Shown: positions 58,772 to 64,000 of the stretch, in pieces
How positions within the stretch are numbered: the stretch's first letter is position 1
Layout of the letters: the number at the start of each line of letters is the position of its first letter
Origin: Neolentinus lepideus HHB14362 ss-1
Lineage: Eukaryota; Basidiomycota; Agaricomycetes; Gloeophyllales; Gloeophyllaceae
NCBI GenBank assembly: GCA_001632425.1
Contig: KV425554.1
Coordinates: 782,914 to 846,913 of the forward strand
Direction of reading: 5' to 3'
Length of the DNA stretch: 64,000 nt
Translations under genes and position numbers: made by a program
Notes under the pieces: generated by a model
Database searches by the model: none
The model's input: only the letters and a program-made list of their open reading frames with translations
What the model was told of the DNA's origin: nothing

Positions 58772-60615
58772 TCATTTGTTCAGCTCAGGCCGTGAGTCCT
58801 TGGCGTCTTCTAAATAATCCATGGCGTCTAAGCCTGCGATGTCGATACTGATATTGATTACTGGAGGACCTCGGTCTGGAAGCAAGCTCTCGTCTGCTCT
58901 GGGTGCTGATGCAAAGTGCATTTCCGTCTCGAGCGCTGTGCTATCCAGGATTGTGGACGTGTATTCTGCGTTCTGTAGTTGGCACCATACCCTGTCACAT
59001 TCAATCAAGCTCTGAATTTCATACGAACATTGTCGGCAACTCACGATGGCATGGTCAAGAAATATATTGACGAGGTCCTATGTCATAATTCCGCGCGGTG
59101 AGTTTATTATAACACCCTACCTGAGTGAATGAAGATTCTGCACTCCGAGTAAGCTGCTGTTTGGAAGAGTCCCTACGCCGATGGCACCCAAGATCAGAAC
59201 CGAATGTATTATCCCAGACTCTAGCCTATGGTGGCTTTTAGAAGATTGTAAGGAAGAGCTTTGGGTGATTACTTACATTATATGAGCTATACGGTAGTAT
59301 CTTGATGTGGGCCTAACGTCAGACGCGGTTCGAATCGACTTAACTGCGCGCCAAATTCTCCACGCTACAAAACGAAGCTCATGATTTTGTATCCGGCATT
59401 GGTGAAGGCAAAGATACCTACTTATGGCTATACTCAACACCAGATTTATAGCGCAAGTCGACAAGTAATATGCGCGGTTCAGGGTATCTAACGTTTTGTC
59501 CACCTTGTACCATTTCGCCGATAGCGGCACACCATAAGGCGACGAGATCCTATAGTCAACCGCATTCTGCATGATTATAATTGATAAGTAAGGACTAGTC
59601 CGCTCACAGCGAATAAGTTGTCGTATGGGATAGACGATACGACCAAGGCCATAAGGATCAATATGGAATAGATGACACCAGATTCTAGCCTGCAGCAGTG
59701 ATTAGAAGAGAAGTATCGAGGTATAGTCGAAGGATGGCTCATAACCTACATTATGTGAAGAACACGGTGATGCTTCGACGGTTGTATGGTGTTGCCAAGG
59801 CGCATTTCCCGTAATATATGCCAGATCTTCCATGCTGCGAGAACATTAGGGCACGACGTTGAGCTACATAAGACGCAAGGACTTCTCACAAATAGCTATG
59901 TTCGGCAAGATATTAAGAGCTAACGTTGCGGTGTAGTATGCTCTATTCAACATGTTCAAGGCTGAAGAAACCTGATACCATTCATTCGGCAATGGCTGAC
60001 CCCAGGGCGTTTCTTTCCGAATGAGATATCTGCGAGCCTGGTTTGCTATCACAATGACCCAAAGAACTGCAGGGACAGCGTTACACACGACATGGGAACT
60101 TGGGGAGAAAATAGCATACCGATTTCAACCATAATAAGCAGGAGAGGAAATGTGGCGGGTTTTATTCTCCTGTCCCAGAACACATAATAACGCCACACCT
60201 GCAGAGCGTCAAGATGACAACGAAATGACTGCGTGATACTATTACATACCAAAAGGGCATCCGCAAGAAACCTGAAACAAAATCAGCGCTAGGATGAGAT
60301 TATCTCGGTGCACAGATACATACACTTCAACACCAAAGATCCCGTCGTGTATGCAATACAAAAGGGTTTCCGCGTTTTGTTCCTGGAGGGCATGAGGCGT
60401 ATCATCATAGAATGTAGGAGACACATGAAACCTCTTCGTCACATAAGTGTCAATGATAAAATCAGCTGTTGTCCCGACGAATAATGCTCCGAGCAGAGCC
60501 GCTAGTGCTGCATGCAATCCGGAGGAGCGTGCTTTGGAACAAGCTAGGAATATACTTGTGCAGAAGAAAACGAGCGATATCGCTGGTAATACGCTGCTAT
60601 GAGCAACAATGCGAT
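58772..60615 (-). CDS. 7TM protein locus with duplicated C-terminal half
   Basis: Minus-strand exons encode an uncharacterised basidiomycete 7TM family. VLPAISLVFFCTSIFLAC (near 60.59 kb) is followed by GLHAALAALLGALFVGTTAD, HLDALQVWRYYVFWDRRIKP, then WYQVSSALNMLNRAYYTATL, AWKIWHILREMR and ESGVIYSILILMALVVSS (59.66 kb). Instead of ending, the locus repeats the second half: KWYKVDKTLDTLNRAYYLST, VAWRIWRAVKSIRTASD, ESGIIHSVLILGAIGVGTL, then the tail with DSTALETEMHFASAPRADES and the stop at 58772. The start lies upstream of 60615, perhaps near 60760 (GTHESLRAQNYLICMI), but no ATG fits. It may be one long gene or a complete gene plus a partial duplicate. Confidence 0.55.
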
Positions 60616-62048
60616 GTCTTGAATGTTATATGTGTGCATGCACCGTATAAAACAGCCTCGACCTATCACGGGATGTAGGATGTTTCTCAAAAACAGGGCA
60701 AATGAACTTACAATCATACATATAAGATAGTTCTGAGCACGTAGCGACTCATGAGTGCCGATGAATATAGAATTATGTATAAGCAGTTCACCTGCTCCAC
60801 CGAAAGGCCCATTAGGTGAGACTCAGGTGAATGCTTGCCCAACGAGCCTGTGTTGAGAGGAGTTCGAGGACGGAACGCCTAGATAGACACGAGCGAGCCT
60901 ACGTTGAGGGTACTCGACAGAGAGAAATGGAAGTTCCGTCCGCCTATTCACAACTAGCTTATATCCGTTTCGGATTGATCTCCAGATCAATCAAACATTA
61001 TCACTACCAGCGAAACGTTATACGCGTTATGTTCTTTATATGCAGATACATTTGGAACAAACCAGTTTGACACTGTATGTCTATCCGTCCGGCATGCATG
61101 AGGATTTCAGCATGAAAGCTCATATTATGCCTATGTCCATTAAAGCTTCAATCGTGTCAATTTTGCGACAAAAGAACAGATAAAGGAAAGCAGACCTTTC
61201 AGAGACTAGTAGATACTGTTCTGGAGCTTCGAAGGCTGATGTACGGGCATGCCTGGCTGTGGTGTCGCGAAAGTGGTATGATCCGGCTAATCTTAGGCTC
61301 TAGTGTGTCATCCATCCCGGACTGACGCAACTACATTTGAAAGACTGTACCGGGATCTCATGGATTCCCTTTAGGTTTCGGTAGTTGATCGATGTCAGTA
61401 AAATTGCGTTCTCCAATCCCAGTGATCAGTCTACGGGCGATCATGAGTAGCTCCCTGTCAATAAGCGCAAAGAGGGTAAGTATACCTCCCTAGATCCGAG
61501 TCCACTCGGGCACGGCCTCATCCATCCCATCTCGAAGAATGCTGCCACGTAACCCCCCCGTGCAATCAAGATGAATGTGCTGAATAGCCATTATCGTCGA
61601 CAAAACAATCACCGCCTTGGCCGCTCATGCCAGAGGTCATGATGGCGTGGAGGCTTAGGTCAAGGCGACGAACTGTGGTCGAGCGAACTGCGACGCGACC
61701 GTGATTACCGAATGGTAGTTCGAAGTACCATTCAAAACTAGCCCATAGTAATCGTTAGAAGCCAACATTCAGCGCACGACTTTGACATGACTAACACTCA
61801 CCGCTGGTCCAAGCCATGCGTACATTGCTGTCGCTCACAGGCAAGTATACAAGAGTAAAAAAATCCATTTGATCGTTATTATCTTTACATTAAGCATATC
61901 CGTCCATCTAGCAGTCCAAATAAATACACGGAAGTTTATAAATATAAGGAAATCACAACGACAAAGAATAAAAATCCACACACAGTAATATACCGCTTCA
62001 CTGCACAAACTGAGATGCACGTTCCCTCCTCTTCCGCAAACTCTACTA
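60616..62048. other. intergenic, possibly first exon of the 7TM locus
   Basis: The first 150 bp may contain the missing 5' exon of the minus-strand 7TM gene. Around 60820-60920 an imperfect direct repeat (GAGCCT..GTTGAG) occurs twice. The rest, to 62048, shows nothing coding. Confidence 0.45.
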
Positions 62049-64000
62049 TCACTTCCCCTCCACAAAATCCAACGCGGAATCCAACCGTTTCACCAGTTTC
62101 TCTGCACCCGCCCGTACCGAAATCCCCCTCGCAAGCCCCAGCCCACCCTTCTTCCTGCCACCATTCCGATGCCCCGCTTCCACAGCAGAATGCAGCACGC
62201 GCCCATCCCACCCACTCTCAGAGCCCCTCACGTTCTCCAGAGACGTCGCGTGCCGCAGCCCAGCTGGTACGTCCCTATCATCATTCGGCGCAAAGTCGTA
62301 TCTGACTGTTTCGCCGTCGCGTCCGCTATGCCCACCAAACAGCGAAAGCTTAAGCGCAGGGCCCTTGCTCGTAGCAGTTGAAGGTGGCTTGGCTGCTGTC
62401 GCAACGCTCACAGTAGTGCTCCTAACCCTACCGCCCACCGACACAGTACTTGTCGTCGTCGTCGTGCGTCTGTTTGCCATCCTCGCGACCGATGACTCTG
62501 TAAACGGCCCGCCCATTCCAGAATGCGACCCCGACGCAAAAGACGTCGGCGGGGGAGAGAACACGCGCATCGGCGGCGGATTCGGATGACGTATGCTTTG
62601 CGGTGGGGTCGACGGCGCTTCGGAATCGAACAATTCCTTCTCCGCCTTGAACTTGCGCTGTCGCTCGAGATCTCCGGTCCAATGTTCCCACTCCTTCTCG
62701 CTCTCGGCCTCTTCCTCCTCCTCGTTGTCCTCTACGTTCCAACTTCCGCTCCGGCGCCAATCTTTCTTCTTTGTCTCCTCACCAAGTAGAGCCCACTCAA
62801 GCACGGGACCCAGGTCGCCCATGCCCACCTTCCGAGCACGATCGACGAGGTCCAAGCGCCATTCGGGGAATGGAACAGCTGAGTCGGAGTCAGGTTGAGG
62901 AGGGAGAACCGAGGACGAAAGACTGCTCGGGGCACGGCGGTGAAGGATGCGAAGTAATGAACTGTATGCTAATTTCGCGCATATATTTAGTTTTAGTTAT
63001 TACTGCCAGAAAATCTTGTGAGACGAGATGCTTACCGTACTCGTCTAGCATATCTAAAATAATCCACACGTCCTCTTTTCCTGCTCTCCTCTCATGTTCC
63101 CTCTCTTCTGTTATACCCTCAGACATCGAACCTATTTTGCTCGCACTCCCCCGTCGTCCATACTCGTCGGTATACAGGCCTGTACCCGATGCACCAGGAC
63201 TGCCACCAGTAAATGAGCTGCTGGAGTAGGAATGTGACGCATAGCCATGTGATGACGATGCCTGCTTGAACTTGGCACACACTATTGTCTCGCCTTTCCC
63301 TCGGGATGGGACAGTATTTGCGGCGTTTTGTAGGTGCTCGGAGCCACGTATAGTGCGCAGTGCTGAGAGCGGAAAGGCTTGGGATGACGAGGCAGTCTAC
63401 AGGTTAGGACTCTTCATCAGGAAATAATGGGAGTGCGATAGAAAAGTACAGACGTTCCGGTCTTTGCATAAACGAAGGATACCGTGGCGAATGACTATCC
63501 ACCTTTCTCTCCATTCGATCTTGCTCTTACGCAGTGGTAGTGGAGCGGAAGGGTGGGAGTGTGTGCTCCGGAGGCGGCTGCTGGATGACGATGATGTTTG
63601 ACTTCCTGTGAGATCACTCTTCCGTACGCTCGGTATCAGAGCGAAGATTGCGAGGATGCCTAGGAACGCACCTCCTTCTCCTTCGTTTTACCTCTATCGT
63701 TCTCCCTCTCCCGGTCTACATCCGGCCTTGCCTCTTTGTGGACGACTCGGAGAGCCTTAACTTTGCATTCGAAGTAGGGCTCGACGTATTTGAGCAAGGA
63801 ATCTCGCTGGAGTCGGATAATCGCACCTGCAAGGTGCATCTCGAGTAGTTCATAAGGGCGTAGACGGTACCATGAGATAGTATAGTCGTCCTCGAGTAGG
63901 TGAAATGTAGAGTAAGTCAGAAGACTAAAATGCGAGTGGTGACATAATCGAGACTCGGAGCGCGACTGGCGAGCAGACTTCGTTGAAGGGGGTGCGTTAT
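62049..64000 (-). CDS. probable PH-domain protein, 5' end outside window
   Basis: Minus-strand exons read in order LLEDDYTISWYRLRPYELLE with MHLAGAIIRLQRDSLLKYVE (63.88-63.75 kb), IEWRERWIVIRHGILRLC (63.5 kb), FPLSALRTIRGSEHLQN and ETIVCAKFKQASSS (63.3 kb), EDVWIILDMLDEY (63.06 kb), then YSSLLRILHRRAPSSLS (62.95 kb). The last exon, from about 62.97 kb to the stop at 62049, has DLVDRARKVGMGDLGPVLEW, an acidic patch and a Ser/Thr-rich tail. The WRERWIVIRHGIL to VWIILDML pattern fits a PH domain interrupted by a Ser/Gly-rich insertion. The gene continues past the right edge. Family and function are uncertain. Confidence 0.6.

Noticed and set aside
59300..59345. GGTTCGAATC resembling a tRNA B box
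   Set aside because: No A box or cloverleaf fits, and it lies within the 7TM coding sequence.
1..64000. CRISPR arrays, operons or bacterial signals
   Set aside because: No regularly spaced direct repeats with spacers; gene structure is clearly eukaryotic.

Overview
This window looks like nuclear DNA of a filamentous basidiomycete, most likely an Agaricomycete. The genes are split by many introns of about 50-60 bp with GTRNGT/YAG sites. The conserved genes are fungal (CHS5, VPS41, SSN3/CDK8, SKI8, SWA2, a class I HDAC). The transposon and lineage-specific content (Plavaka transposase, DUF6532, 7TM families) is typical of mushroom-forming fungi. Most open reading frames in the window are antisense shadows or single exons. 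The gene models here were built by joining exons at plausible splice sites and checking that the phase stays consistent; no alignment or RNA data were available.

Layout. 0-13.8 kb is mixed: an internally inverted aquaporin pseudogene, a 7TM membrane protein, a proline-rich protein with a Cys motif, a decayed MYND gene, an intact 9-exon cytochrome P450, a 161-bp Harbinger-type MITE and a broken diflavin-reductase (Tah18-like) remnant. 13.8-39 kb is dense and mostly housekeeping: VPS41 (HOPS tethering), SSN3/CDK8 (Mediator kinase) divergent from CHS5 (exomer cargo export), a class I histone deacetylase, a double F-box protein divergent from a 13-exon DUF1989 gene, SWA2 (auxilin-like clathrin uncoating), two tandem secreted GH16-like genes and a 1,112-aa SMP/C2 membrane-tether protein (Mug190-like).

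39.5-53.2 kb is a nested mobile region. It begins with a striking run of perfect hairpins (39.54-39.95 kb) and an AACTTG-motif array. Then come an hAT MITE with a perfect 8-bp target duplication, a decayed Plavaka transposase, a divergently oriented DUF6532 gene, and a 5.53-kb Ty1/copia element with apparently identical LTRs and one premature stop. A second AAGTT/AACTTG array closes the region.

53.5-64 kb holds an unassigned gene, SKI8 (with an intron directly after its ATG), a chorismate mutase carrying a signal peptide (a candidate secreted effector-type enzyme), a 7TM locus with a duplicated C-terminal half, and the 3' part of a probable PH-domain gene that runs off the right edge.

Functionally, several genes belong to endomembrane traffic (VPS41, CHS5, SWA2, Mug190-like) and to gene regulation or RNA handling (CDK8, HDAC, SKI8). 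I see no biosynthetic cluster. The most unusual items are the secreted chorismate mutase, the hairpin array, the nested Plavaka/DUF6532/copia region, and the conserved 7-nt microexons of the GH16 pair.
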